Assembly (NCBI RefSeq): GCF_900110755.1
Contig: NZ_FOFF01000002.1
Coordinates: 310,001-374,000, forward strand
Source: Streptomyces sp. yr375
GTDB lineage: Bacteria > Actinomycetota > Actinomycetes > Streptomycetales > Streptomycetaceae
Reading direction: 5' to 3'
DNA: 64,000 nt
Part shown: in pieces, positions 49,278-57,361 of the stretch
How positions within the stretch are numbered: the first letter of the stretch is position 1
Layout: every line of letters begins with the position of its first letter
Translations under genes and position numbers: made by a program
The notes under the pieces: generated by a model
Told to the model about the DNA's origin: nothing
Databases searched by the model: none
Seen by the model: only the letters and a program-made list of their open reading frames with translations

Positions 49278-50097
49278 CGGTGCGGCTCACCCAGAGGTCC
49301 GAGTACGGCACGGATCTCGGCGAGTGAGTCGAGCAGGGTGGACAGGGGTGTGCGGTAGGTCAGCGCACTGATGCTCACGGCGCCGGAGGGTGTCGTGGGC
49401 GAGGTCGCGTACACAGGCAGGGCAAGGCAGTTGATCCCCGTCTCGTTCTCCTGGTCGTCGCAGGCGTGGCCCTTGGCGCGGATCGTGCGCAGCTCACGGT
49501 GCAAGTCGTGGGCCGTGTGCAGGGTTCGGGGTGTCCGGCGTTCAAGTGGGGAGTCGCCGATCCACGCCTCGACGTCCGCAAGGGTATCCAACTGGTGGGT
49601 GAGCAGCAGCTTTCCGACACCGGTGGCGTGCGCGGGGTTGCGGCCGCCCACCGTCGAGGTCAGTCGGACGGCGCCGGCCGGCGGGTCGACCTTGGCGCGG
49701 TACACCACCTCACGCCTGTCGAGGATCGCGTAGTGCGCGGTCTCGCCGAACCGCGCGGCCAGCGTGTCCAGCAGGGGTCGTAGGCGGACGTGTTCGGGTC
49801 GGGCCTCGTGGTGGGCGAAGGCCATGCGGAGGAACTCGTCGCCGAGGACGTAGTGGCCGCGGTCGTCCTGGTCGGCGAGACGGCCCGGCGCAGTGCGCCC
49901 AGAGCCCGGTGCACGGTCGGCTTGGGGCTGCCGATCGCCCGGGTCAGCTCCTCAAGGCCCACCCCGCCGGGGTAACGGGAGAGTTCCCTGAGGACGGCCA
50001 GGACCCGGTCCGAACCCACAAGTCGGATGCCCTCGGCGCCTGTTGGACCGTCCTCGCCAAGGTCTGTCGGTCCGTCGTGCGGCTGCGTATGCTCCAT
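49274..50097 (-). pseudogene. IclR-family regulator with a frameshift
   Basis: The N-terminal part from ATG 50097 holds the winged helix (LVGSDRVLAVLRELSRYPGG, then LEELTRAIGSPKPTVHRALGAL). Near 49885 the frame shifts. The sensor domain continues in another frame with FGETAHYAILDRREVVYRAKV, PAHATGVGKLLL and the C-terminal CDDQENETGINCLALPVY motif. One missing G in CGGGCCGTCTC accounts for it. It is an assembly indel or a recent mutation, because both parts are otherwise well kept. It is divergent from the dehydratase operon, with a TTCCAA/TTGGAA palindrome between them. Confidence 0.85.
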
Positions 50098-50101
50098 GTC
50101 G

Positions 50102-50136
50102 TTCCAAAAATTAGACCATCGTGTCGATTATTGGAA
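50102..50136. promoter_or_regulatory. Probable IclR operator (TTCCAAAAAT ... ATTATTGGAA)
   Basis: Arms of 10 bp with one mismatch, 15 bp apart, between the iclR and dehydratase start codons. It overlaps the dehydratase ribosome binding site GGAAGGAG, so binding would block expression. Confidence 0.6.
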
Positions 50137-50146
50137 GGAGTTCACG

Positions 50147-51859
50147 GTGAGACTCCGTAGCGCACAGTGGTACGAGGGCCAGGACCGCAACGCCTACATC
50201 CACCGGGCGTGGATGCGGCGCGGTGTTCCGGAGGACGCCTTCACTGGTCGTCCGCAGATCGCCATCGCCAACACCGCCTCGGACCTGACCCCCTGCAACG
50301 CGCACCTGAACGAGGTGGCCGCCTCGGTCTGCAACGGGGTGTACGAGGCTGGCGGTATCCCGCTGGACCTGCCCGTGGTGTCGCTGGGGGAGACCCAGGT
50401 ACGGCCCACGGCCATGCTGTGGCGGAACATGGCGGCGATGGCCACCGAGGAGATGCTGCGGGCCAACCCCCTTGACGGCGTCGTCCTGTTGGGCGGTTGC
50501 GACAAGACGATTCCGTCGCTGCTCATGGCCGCCGCGTCGGTGGACCTGCCCGCCGTCGTGGTGCCGGGCGGCCCGATGCTGACCGGGACCTTCCGCGGTA
50601 CACCACTGGGCTGCGGCACCGATGTGTGGCGGCTGTCGGAGGAGGTCCGCGCCGGCACGCTCTCCCAGGAGGAGTTCACCCGCTCCGAGTCGTCGGTGAT
50701 CCGCAGCCGGGGGCACTGCAACACGATGGGTACCGCCTCGACGATGGCTGTGGTCGCAGAGGCCCTGGGCACGGTCGTTCCCGGGGTCGCCGGCACCCCC
50801 GCCCCCGACAGCCGACTGCTGGCCGCCGCACACGACACCGGCCGGCTGGCGGTCGACATGGTCGCCGCCGACCGGCGACCCGGCACCTTCCTGACCAAGG
50901 CGTCCTTCCACAACGCGATCGTGGCGCTGGCCGCAGTCGGTGGGTCGACCAACGCGGTCGTCCACCTGCTCGCGATCGCCGGACGGCTCGGTGTCGAACT
51001 GACCCTCGACGACTTCGACCGCATCGGCTCCCGCGTGCCGGTCCTCGTGGACCTCCAGCCGGCCGGCCGCTTCCTCATGGACGACCTCCACCGCGCCGGA
51101 GGCCTGCTCGCCGTGCTGCGCGAGGTCCGCGACCTGCTCGACCTCGACGCGCTGACCGTCACCGGCAAACCACTGGTCGACTACCTCGACGACGCCCCGA
51201 TCTGGGACCCCGAGGTGATCCGCACCCGAGCCGAACCGCTCGTCGCCGAGGGCGGCATCGCCGTACTGCGCGGAAACCTCGCACCCGCCGGAGCACTCAT
51301 CAAACCCGCGGCGGCCTCCGCCCACCTGCTGCGCCACCGTGGCCGGGCTGTCGTGTTCGACAGCATCGAGGACTTCCACGCCCGCATCGACGACCCGGAC
51401 CTCGATGTCGACGCCGACTCGGTCCTCGTTTTGCGCGGCTGCGGCCCCAAGGGGTACCCCGGCATGCCGGAGGTGTCGAACATGCCTCTGCCGAAGAAGC
51501 TCCTCGAACAGGGCGTTCGTGACATGGTTCGCGTCTGCGACGGCCGGATGAGCGGCACGGCGTACGGCACGGTCGTCCTGCACGTGGCACCGGAGGCCGC
51601 GGCCGGCGGACCGCTCGCCCTCGTACGCACCGGGGACCTCGTCACCCTGGACGTGGCAGCCCGCCGCCTCGACGTCGACGTACCGGACGCCGAACTGGCC
51701 CGCAGGACGCCGGACTCAGCCACCGTCACGGGCTTCGCCACCCCCAGGCGCGGATGGGAACGGCTCTACGTGGACCACGTGTTGCAGGCCGACACCGGCG
51801 CCGACCTCGACTTCCTCGTCGGGTCCAGTGGCTCGGAGGTGAGCCGTGAATCGCACTGA
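50147..51859 (+). CDS. IlvD/Edd-family dehydratase, probably for a sugar acid
   Basis: The 570-residue protein carries the iron-sulfur and active-site motifs of the family: LGGCDKTIPSLLMAAA, RGHCNTMGTASTMA and RGCGPKGYPGMPEV. Length and the sequence ALGGSTNAVVHLLA-type core fit sugar-acid dehydratases (xylonate, arabinonate, galactonate types) as well as dihydroxyacid dehydratase. Location in an IclR-controlled operon with an SDR argues for sugar-acid catabolism. GTG 50147 is chosen because GGAAGGAG lies upstream. It overlaps the SDR gene by 14 bp. Confidence 0.88.
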   Translation: MRLRSAQWYEGQDRNAYIHRAWMRRGVPEDAFTGRPQIAIANTASDLTPCNAHLNEVAASVCNGVYEAGGIPLDLPVVSLGETQVRPTAMLWRNMAAMATEEMLRANPLDGVVLLGGCDKTIPSLLMAAASVDLPAVVVPGGPMLTGTFRGTPLGCGTDVWRLSEEVRAGTLSQEEFTRSESSVIRSRGHCNTMGTASTMAVVAEALGTVVPGVAGTPAPDSRLLAAAHDTGRLAVDMVAADRRPGTFLTKASFHNAIVALAAVGGSTNAVVHLLAIAGRLGVELTLDDFDRIGSRVPVLVDLQPAGRFLMDDLHRAGGLLAVLREVRDLLDLDALTVTGKPLVDYLDDAPIWDPEVIRTRAEPLVAEGGIAVLRGNLAPAGALIKPAAASAHLLRHRGRAVVFDSIEDFHARIDDPDLDVDADSVLVLRGCGPKGYPGMPEVSNMPLPKKLLEQGVRDMVRVCDGRMSGTAYGTVVLHVAPEAAAGGPLALVRTGDLVTLDVAARRLDVDVPDAELARRTPDSATVTGFATPRRGWERLYVDHVLQADTGADLDFLVGSSGSEVSRESH

Positions 51860-52538
51860 TACGACAGCCAGGACGGCCCTCGTCACCGGAGGCGCCGGCG
51901 GACTCGGCGCGGCCACCGCCGAGCGTCTCCGGGCCGACGGCCTGACCGTGACGACACTCGACCTCCAGGGCGCCGACGTCCACGCGGACGTGACGGACGA
52001 GGACGCGCTGCGCAGGGTCGCCGGCGAGATCGGGCCCGTGGACATCCTGGTCAACTCGGCCGGCGTCGTCGGCCCGAACAAGCCGCTCACCGAGACCACG
52101 GCAGAGGAGTGGCGTCGAGTCCTCGACGTCAACGTGCTGGGCACCGTGAACACCCTGCGGACCTTCGTCCCCGGTATGCGCGAGCGCGGCTGGGGGCGTG
52201 TGGTGAACTTCGCCAGCATGGCCGGCAAAGACGGCAACGCCAATCTGTCGGTCTACTCCGCCTCCAAGGCCGCCGTGATCGCCCTCACCAAGTCCGCGGG
52301 CAAGGAACTGGCCACCACCGGAGTCCTGGTCAACGTCATCACGCCCGCGGTCATCGCCACGCCCATGAACGACAGCACGGTGCCCGACGTGCTGGCCCAC
52401 ATCACCGGTCTGATCCCGATGCGCCGGATCGGCCGGCCGGAGGAAGTGGCCGAACTGGTGGCGTTCCTGGCGTCCGAGAGGGTCAGTTTCTCCACCGGAG
52501 CCGTCTACGACATCAGCGGCGGACGAGCGACGTACTGA
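51846..52538 (+). CDS. SDR oxidoreductase (FabG/sugar dehydrogenase type)
   Basis: The 230-residue protein has TGGAGGLGAATAERL, NSAGVVG, the catalytic serine in NFASMAGKDG, YSASKAAV with Tyr and Lys, and ends GAVYDISGGRATY. It is a classical NAD(P)-dependent dehydrogenase. GTG 51846 lies inside the dehydratase gene with GGAGGTGAG upstream. With the dehydratase it could oxidise a sugar or sugar acid before or after dehydration. Confidence 0.9.
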   Translation: MNRTDTTARTALVTGGAGGLGAATAERLRADGLTVTTLDLQGADVHADVTDEDALRRVAGEIGPVDILVNSAGVVGPNKPLTETTAEEWRRVLDVNVLGTVNTLRTFVPGMRERGWGRVVNFASMAGKDGNANLSVYSASKAAVIALTKSAGKELATTGVLVNVITPAVIATPMNDSTVPDVLAHITGLIPMRRIGRPEEVAELVAFLASERVSFSTGAVYDISGGRATY

Positions 52539-52603
52539 CTGCCGACGTGTCACGGCTTCAGCAGGGTGCGCGATCGTTGACCGGTTCATGTCGCGGTACT
52601 AAC

Positions 52604-52619
52604 GTACGCGATTGCGTAC
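52604..52619. promoter_or_regulatory. GTACG-N6-CGTAC palindrome before the CocE-like gene
   Basis: GTACGCGATTGCGTAC has perfect 6-bp arms GTACGC and GCGTAC and lies 31 bp before the start codon at 52651. A similar GTACG-N6-CGTAC element lies at 63353-63368, before the GH3 gene. Confidence 0.5.
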
Positions 52620-52650
52620 CCACACAGCTTGATCACAAGGGAGTGGCGCT

Positions 52651-54387
52651 GTGGCACGTCTTCCCCGCTCACGGAGAACCGCAGTGGTGGCCGCTGTTGT
52701 GGCCACCGCGCTGACCCTGGCCGGCTTCGCCCCGGCCCCGGCGAGCTCCACCGGCGGTTCCGCGCAGGACTCGTATCCGACCCCCGGGTTGCTGAACTCG
52801 CCCGCCCCGAAGGCGATCCACGATTGGCTCGGCTACGACCGGCCCGCTGAGTACGACAGCATCGACACCGAGGTGCGCGTGCCCATGAGGGACGGCACCC
52901 GCCTCGACTGCTACCTCTACAAGCCCGGCCATGACGGCAAGGTCGACAGCGGCAAACACCCGAGCCTGCTGGTCGACTTCACGCCGTACCAGATGTACCG
53001 CCAGAACCCGGCGTACAGCTATCTGGCCGGGCGCGGCTACAACGTTCTGACCTGCAACGTCCGAGGCTCGGGCAGCTCGACGGGCACCTTCCCCTCGTGG
53101 TTCCAGCCCAAGGAGGCCACCGACAACTACGACCTGATCGAGTGGCTGGCACGACAGCCCAACTCGACCGGCGACGTAGGGCAGATGGGGCAGAGCTACG
53201 GCTCCATCACGTCCTACCGTGCCGCCGCACTCCAGCCGCCGCACCTGCGCGCCATCATCCCCATCGTCTCCCCGACCAACATCTACTCGGAGTGGGTCTA
53301 CCCCGGCGGAGTCCCCTCGACCAACGGCACCTGGTGGGCCAACGGCGGCCCGATCCTCAGCCCCGCCGACCACACGAGCACGCTCCGCAGCTTCCAGCAG
53401 AACCCGCTCTACGACGCCTACTGGAAGCAGGCGGTCACCACCGACAAGCTGCACGACGTCAAGGTCCCGGCGCTGCACATCGGCGGCTACTTCGACATCT
53501 TCAAGAACGGCGGCTTCGACGCGCTCAAGCAACGGCCCGAGCAGACCTGGCTGTTGAACGGACCGTGGATCCACGGCGGCTTCCTCCAGATCCCGGGACT
53601 GGATCCGGCCCTGCAAGGCGTCGACGCCACCAACTCGATCTCGCTCTCCGTCGTCCTCCAGTGGTTCGACCACTGGCTGGCCAAGCTCCCCGGAGCAGAG
53701 CTGCCCCCGGACCGTGTGATCAGCTACGCGTCCACCTCCACCAAGGCGTCCGGCAGTTGGCACGGTTACGACCAGTGGCCCTCGACGGCGACTTCGGGCT
53801 CGCTCCTGTATCCGACGTCGGACGGCTCTCTCGCCGAGAGTGCGCCCGCGTCCACGGGATACCGCTACCAGATCAACCCGATCGACGGACCGTCGGCGGC
53901 CGTCACCGGAACCCTGCCCTACGACCCCGGCCAGAACCAGGCCGCGGCCGAACAGAACAACGTGCTGTCCAACGGCCGATATGTGACCGACCGGGCCACC
54001 TTCACCCTTCCGGCGTTCACCGCGGACACCACACTCGCCGGCCCGGTCACGCTGCACCTGAACGCGTCGATCGACACGAAGGACACCTACTTCGTCAGCA
54101 AGTTGGAGACCGTCCTGCCCGATGGCCGCGTCCTGCCGATCGAAACAGGTTATCTGCGGGCGCAGCTGAGGGCCGGTCTGGAGAAGGCCAAGCCGGTCAC
54201 TCCCGGCGCGCCGACGCAGTACACGGTCCAACTCGGCCAGACCCACTGGGAGTTCAAGCCGGGGGAGAAGCTGCGCATCACGATCGGCGGCGGTGACTAT
54301 CCGCGGATCGTTCCCGACAACCCGCTCGGTGACGTGACCGTGCATCTGGGCGGCAGGACCTACGTGGAGCTTCCTGTGGTCAAGTAG
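52651..54387 (+). CDS. Secreted CocE/X-Pro dipeptidyl-peptidase-like hydrolase
   Basis: The 578-residue protein has a signal peptide (RTAVVAAVVATALTLAGFAP). The S15/CocE core shows VRVPMRDGTRLDCYLYKP, NVRGSGSSTGTF and the nucleophile in GQMGQSYGSI (Ser182). A C-terminal jelly-roll domain (VTLHLNASIDTKDTYF) completes the family pattern. AAGGGAG precedes GTG 52651. It should cleave peptides or esters outside the cell. A GTAC-type palindrome in the promoter suggests TetR-like control. Confidence 0.92.
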   Translation: MARLPRSRRTAVVAAVVATALTLAGFAPAPASSTGGSAQDSYPTPGLLNSPAPKAIHDWLGYDRPAEYDSIDTEVRVPMRDGTRLDCYLYKPGHDGKVDSGKHPSLLVDFTPYQMYRQNPAYSYLAGRGYNVLTCNVRGSGSSTGTFPSWFQPKEATDNYDLIEWLARQPNSTGDVGQMGQSYGSITSYRAAALQPPHLRAIIPIVSPTNIYSEWVYPGGVPSTNGTWWANGGPILSPADHTSTLRSFQQNPLYDAYWKQAVTTDKLHDVKVPALHIGGYFDIFKNGGFDALKQRPEQTWLLNGPWIHGGFLQIPGLDPALQGVDATNSISLSVVLQWFDHWLAKLPGAELPPDRVISYASTSTKASGSWHGYDQWPSTATSGSLLYPTSDGSLAESAPASTGYRYQINPIDGPSAAVTGTLPYDPGQNQAAAEQNNVLSNGRYVTDRATFTLPAFTADTTLAGPVTLHLNASIDTKDTYFVSKLETVLPDGRVLPIETGYLRAQLRAGLEKAKPVTPGAPTQYTVQLGQTHWEFKPGEKLRITIGGGDYPRIVPDNPLGDVTVHLGGRTYVELPVVK

Positions 54388-54409
54388 GACGGTTGGAGAA
54401 GCAGTTGAG

Positions 54410-54437
54410 GCGCGGCCCACGTCGTTGCGGGCTGCGC
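54410..54437. terminator. Hairpin between convergent genes
   Basis: Arms GCGCGGCCC and GGGCTGCGC with one mismatch around a 10-nt loop, in the gap between the CocE-like gene and the flavin reductase gene. Confidence 0.5.
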
Positions 54438-54456
54438 CGCGCTGTGCTGGTCTGGT

Positions 54457-54957
54457 TCAGACGGCCACGGGGGTGTGGAACCGCGAGTTGTGGAAGACCA
54501 GCGGCAGCTGCTCGGGGTTCGTGTTCGTGGCGAGAACCTCAAGGACGATGACCCGGTGGTCGCCGGCCGCGTAGTCATGCACCACGCTGCATTCGAGGTG
54601 GACGGGCGACCCGTTGATGAGCAGGGCGCCGGACTCCAGTTCGGTGACCTCGATGCCATGGAACCGTGCGGCCCTGTCCTTGCCGGCCAGTTGGTGGACC
54701 TGTGCGCTGTGGCTGATCCCCAGGACGGAGACGCCCAGGCGTTCGGCGCGGGCCAGGACCGGCCAGGTCGTCGAGGTGTTCTGCACCGCGAACAGGCACA
54801 TGGGCGGCTCCAGGCTCACGCCGACCGTGAAGGAGGACGCGATGAGCACCGTGGGTTCGCCGTCGACGGTCGCGGCCAGGGCTGCCACACCGGAGGGGTA
54901 GGCGCCGAACGTCCGCCGCAGCAGCTTCGTATCGGAGGGCTGATGAAGAAAAGACAC
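54457..54957 (-). CDS. Flavin reductase (partner of a two-component monooxygenase)
   Basis: The 166-residue protein is a flavin-reductase-like split barrel: LLRRTFGAYPSGVAALAA, PTVLIASSFTVGVSLEPPMCLF, VSVLGISHSAQVHQLAGKDR and HDYAAGDHRVIVLEVLA. It should reduce FMN with NAD(P)H and supply it to the FMN-dependent monooxygenase encoded just upstream (19-bp gap). GTG 54957 has GGGGGAAC upstream. It is the last gene of the six-gene operon. Confidence 0.9.
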   Translation of the reverse strand: MSFLHQPSDTKLLRRTFGAYPSGVAALAATVDGEPTVLIASSFTVGVSLEPPMCLFAVQNTSTTWPVLARAERLGVSVLGISHSAQVHQLAGKDRAARFHGIEVTELESGALLINGSPVHLECSVVHDYAAGDHRVIVLEVLATNTNPEQLPLVFHNSRFHTPVAV

Positions 54958-54976
54958 GGCTGTTCCCCCAAGTCGT

Positions 54977-56359
54977 CTAGTCGTCGGCTGACGCTGTCGT
55001 CGTGAACGTGAGCTCCGCCCCGGGGTGGGTCGCCGCCACGCGTGGCCCCGCGCCGAGAAGCTGCTCCCGCAACGTGACGTCCTCACGGGTGGGCCGCATC
55101 AGATCGCGCTTCAGCAGCACGGGCCTGAGCAGTTCGATGAAGTCGTCGTGCGTTCCGGGGGTGATGTGCTGCTGGACGAGGAATCCGTCGGCGCCGGTGG
55201 CCTCGACGAAGGCCTCGACCTCGTCGGCGACCTTCTCCGGGGTGCCGATGAAGGTGGTGCCGTTGATGCCGTGCCGACGGTAGTCCTCCAGCATCTCCCG
55301 GACGGTGGGGTTCGTGCCGTCCGGTGAGCGGAAGCGGTCGAGGTTGGTCTGGCCGATCTCGCTGTGCACCTCCGGGAGCGGCTTGTCCAGGTCGAACTTG
55401 AGCAGGTCGACACCGGTCGACCAGGCGAACGTCGCCGCCGCGTGCTCCAGGGTCGCGAAGCCGAGGAGATTGTCGTACTTGCGTTGCGCTTCGGCTTCAC
55501 TCGTGCCCACCACGAAACCGGCGCCGACGAGGAACTTCACTGAGTCCCGTGGCCGGCCGATCTCCTCGGCGCGGTCCCGGATGGCGGTGATGTTGCGGGC
55601 GACGACCGCCGGATCGCCGCCGCCGACGAAAACGCACTCGGCGTAGCGGGCGGCGAAGTCGCGGCCGGCCGAGGAGGTGCCCGCCTGCAGGAGCAGGGGT
55701 GTGCGCTGTGGCGAGGGAGGAAGGGTGAGGATGCCCTTGGTCCGCAGGTACTTGCCCTCGTAGGTGACCTGGCGGACGCCGGCGGGTTCGGCGTAGACGC
55801 CGGCTTCCCGGTCCACGCGAAGCGCGTCGTCGGCCCAGGACGCCTCCCACAGCCGCAGGCAGATCTGCAGGTAGTCGTCGGCCAGGAGGTAGCGTTCGTC
55901 GTGCGGGATCATCGGCTCGCCGAAGAGCGCGGTCGACGACGACTGGCCGCCCCCGCTGACGATGTTCCAGCCGATGCGTCCCCTGGTGAAGTGGTCCAGG
56001 GTCGCGAAGCGGCGGGCGAGAGCGGCGGGCTTCTCGTGCGTCGTGCTGTTGGTCAGCACGACGCCCAGCTTGGAGGTGGCCGCGGCGATCGCCGACACGA
56101 TGGTGACCGGGTCCGCCATGGGCACGTTGTACCCGGCTTCGACGGCGAACGGGATGAGTTCGCCGTCGAGGGTGGGGTAGCCGTAGGTGTCGGCGAAGAA
56201 GAGGAAGTCGAATCCTCCCGACTCCAGTTTCCTGGCGAGCTCGGTCCAGTGCTCGATCGTCAGGTAGTCGGTCTGGGTGTTGGACGGGTCCCGCCAGCTG
56301 GAGCCGATCACTCCGTTGGGGCTCAGCGCCTGGAACGACGCGAAGATCAATGGGCTCAT
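54977..56359 (-). CDS. FMN-dependent monooxygenase (LLM class, NtaA/SnaA/DszA type)
   Basis: The 460-residue protein is a luciferase-like TIM barrel of the large NtaA/SnaA/DszA subgroup: GGFDFLFFADTYGY, ATSKLGVVLTNSTTHEKPAALARRFATLDH, GRIGWNIVSGGG and LLLQAGTSSAGRDFAARYAE. These enzymes use reduced FMN from a partner reductase to cleave C-N, C-S or other bonds with O2. The partner gene follows directly. Its operon neighbours suggest that it opens or trims a heterocyclic or conjugated compound. Confidence 0.92.
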   Translation of the reverse strand: MSPLIFASFQALSPNGVIGSSWRDPSNTQTDYLTIEHWTELARKLESGGFDFLFFADTYGYPTLDGELIPFAVEAGYNVPMADPVTIVSAIAAATSKLGVVLTNSTTHEKPAALARRFATLDHFTRGRIGWNIVSGGGQSSSTALFGEPMIPHDERYLLADDYLQICLRLWEASWADDALRVDREAGVYAEPAGVRQVTYEGKYLRTKGILTLPPSPQRTPLLLQAGTSSAGRDFAARYAECVFVGGGDPAVVARNITAIRDRAEEIGRPRDSVKFLVGAGFVVGTSEAEAQRKYDNLLGFATLEHAAATFAWSTGVDLLKFDLDKPLPEVHSEIGQTNLDRFRSPDGTNPTVREMLEDYRRHGINGTTFIGTPEKVADEVEAFVEATGADGFLVQQHITPGTHDDFIELLRPVLLKRDLMRPTREDVTLREQLLGAGPRVAATHPGAELTFTTTASADD

Positions 56360-56380
56360 GTCTGTCTCTCTCTGGGTCGT

Positions 56381-57325
56381 TCAGCGCTGCAGGTAGGCGG
56401 CCATGCGGTCGAGCGTGGCGCGGGTCTCCGGCAGGAGCGGCAACATGCTGAGGTGTCCGTGGACGACGCCGGACGCGAAGTACCGTTCGACGTGCAGGCC
56501 GTCCTGCTCGGCCCGGGCCAGGACGGCTTCGGCCGGGAGGCGTAGATCGTCGTACTCGCTGAGCACCGCGAGCATCGGCGGGAGTTCGCCCAGGGACGGC
56601 ATGTTCTCGAACGAGAGGTACGGGGTGTCGGTCTCGCCGGCGGCGTAGGTGCGGAAGATGCCGCCGATGGCTTCCTGCTCGAAGCGGAAGAGCGGGGGGA
56701 TGTCCGCCATCAGCTTCTCGTGCGGCTCACTGGTGGTGAACGTCGCGCTGAGGGCTGGGTACACCAGGATCAGCCGGGCGGGCATGCGTTCGCCGTTGTC
56801 CCGGAGATCCATGGTGGCCGCCATGGTCAGGTTTCCGCCGGCGGAGGCGCCGCCGAGGACGACGGTGTCGGCGTCGACGCCGAGTTCGGCCGCGTTGCGC
56901 AGCGTCCATCGGAACGCCTCTGCCAGGGCGCGGTGGAGCGTGGGGTAGCGGACGGTCGAGCCGTTGGCGAGGGGGTAGTCGACCGATACGACGACGACGT
57001 CAGCGCGGGCGCACAGGTCCCGGCTGACGGTGTCGGCCTCGTGGTCGTCCAGGGTGCCCGCGACGAAACCGCCGCCGTGGGCCCAGACGAACGCACGCCG
57101 CCCGGGGCGGAAGCCGGTCGCGGGTGTGTACACCCGCACACGCAGCCCCTCGAACCTGGCGATGGTCTCGTCGCGTACGTGCACGTCGGGCTGGTCGTAG
57201 GGGCGGTTGTCGCTGAACACCTTGGTGAATCTGTCCCAGAGGGCCTCGTCCGCGTTGAGGGCTTCCTCCCGGGTGACGTCGGCGACCAGGGCCACCTTGT
57301 CGGCGAGATACGGATCGAGCGGCAT
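56381..57325 (-). CDS. Esterase of the hormone-sensitive-lipase type
   Basis: The 314-residue alpha/beta hydrolase has the HSL oxyanion motif AHGGGFVAG (HGGG at 83-86) and the nucleophile elbow VLGGASAGGNLT (Ser161). A late histidine is in GVVHGHLSM. It is cytoplasmic. It lies 36 bp after the GH2 gene and 21 bp before the monooxygenase gene, so it probably removes an acyl or ester group from the same substrate. Confidence 0.9.
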   Translation of the reverse strand: MPLDPYLADKVALVADVTREEALNADEALWDRFTKVFSDNRPYDQPDVHVRDETIARFEGLRVRVYTPATGFRPGRRAFVWAHGGGFVAGTLDDHEADTVSRDLCARADVVVVSVDYPLANGSTVRYPTLHRALAEAFRWTLRNAAELGVDADTVVLGGASAGGNLTMAATMDLRDNGERMPARLILVYPALSATFTTSEPHEKLMADIPPLFRFEQEAIGGIFRTYAAGETDTPYLSFENMPSLGELPPMLAVLSEYDDLRLPAEAVLARAEQDGLHVERYFASGVVHGHLSMLPLLPETRATLDRMAAYLQR

Positions 57326-57361
57326 GAGACTCCTTGGTTCTGGTGACGGGACTACGCGGCG

